Source of the DNA: JBBSGD01 sp038254435
GTDB taxonomy: Bacteria; Actinomycetota; CADDZG01; WHSQ01
NCBI GenBank assembly: GCA_038254435.1
Contig: JBBSGD010000003.1
Coordinates: 26,722-90,721, forward strand
Length of the DNA stretch: 64,000 nucleotides
Direction: 5' to 3'
Shown here: positions 63,841 to 64,000 of the stretch, piece by piece
Layout: every line of letters begins with the position of its first letter
Numbering within the stretch: the stretch's first letter is position 1
Made by a program: the position numbers and the translations under genes
The notes under the pieces: model-generated
Databases searched by the model: none
What the model saw: the letters and a program-made list of their open reading frames with translations, nothing else
Told to the model about the DNA's origin: nothing

Positions 63841-64000
63841 TGGGCACTGGGCCGGCGCCGGTCTCCATTTTGCGGCAGGGTTCCTACCTGATCGCGTCGA
63901 TCCATACTGCCCTCGACGACTCCCAGATGATTCGTTTCCAAACGGATCTGATCGAGCAGATCGGTCAGCGCCGGTCCCGCGGTGTCATCATCGACGTCGC
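63840..64000 (+). CDS. rsbS: Stressosome protein RsbS (3' end outside window)
   Basis: GTG 63840 overlaps the rsbR stop (TAGTG). The visible 53 residues (PVSILRQGSYLIASIHTALDDSQMIRFQTDLIEQIG, RSRGVIIDV) are the start of a stand-alone STAS domain of RsbS type; its phospho-Ser lies beyond the window. Next expected gene is rsbT, unless the fused kinase replaces it. Confidence 0.88.
   Translation, partial: MGTGPAPVSILRQGSYLIASIHTALDDSQMIRFQTDLIEQIGQRRSRGVIIDV

Overview
The window is a 64 kb piece of a high-GC chromosome that reads as Actinomycetota. The signs are a WhiB-family Fe-S regulator, a bacterial proteasome activator (Bpa/PafE), a SenX3/RegX3-type two-component system next to a phoU-like gene, tandem ArsA-like ATPases convergent with whiB (the arrangement of mycobacterial Rv3679-Rv3680-whiB4), and many 4-bp ATGA/GTGA operon overlaps. 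The lineage below phylum cannot be fixed from this sequence.

Left part (1-9.3 kb): the 3' end of malQ, a slipin/NfeD membrane pair, the ArsA pair with a PPOX-like gene, whiB, a partner-switching pair (STAS antagonist and membrane PP2C phosphatase) and a metallophosphoesterase. At 9.7-16.4 kb: a MoaD-like protein with a C-terminal Gly-Gly coupled to an Asp-box propeller, a frameshifted phoU-like gene with a candidate PHO box, senX3/regX3, tRNA-Pro and a receiver-membrane-histidine-kinase fusion. At 16.5-33.2 kb, mostly housekeeping: aldo/keto reductase, asparaginase, lysC-asd, the block ffs-dnaX-ybaB-recR, tadA, bpa, five tRNAs and small metabolic genes.

The accessory stretch is about 33-42.5 kb. 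It holds a MerR regulator with a perfect operator, a 21-residue Cys-rich metallothionein-like peptide and a strong terminator; two Phd/PIN toxin-antitoxin pairs; an IS481-type transposase remnant; an aminoglycoside-phosphotransferase-like gene; and a monooxygenase and DHFR-like gene lying between a 3' tRNA-Ser fragment and an intact tRNA-Ser, the geometry of an integrated element.

Right part (42.5-64 kb): an ABC-2 exporter, sthA, serS, a DUF4446 gene, larB-larC, a complete peptide ABC importer with a DUF1028 protein, an M56-peptidase/BlaI pair, a badly frameshifted GGDEF/HD-GYP gene, and at the edge a stressosome locus. That locus begins with an ECF-like sigma factor fused to a zinc-finger motif and an RsbT-like kinase, followed by rsbR and a truncated rsbS. 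This fusion and the small metallothionein operon are the most interesting items.

Several genes (phoU-like, receiver-kinase, monooxygenase, GGDEF/HD-GYP, IS remnant) carry frame breaks. Most of those I could resolve base by base look like single-base losses in C or G runs, so sequence error must be weighed against real decay.
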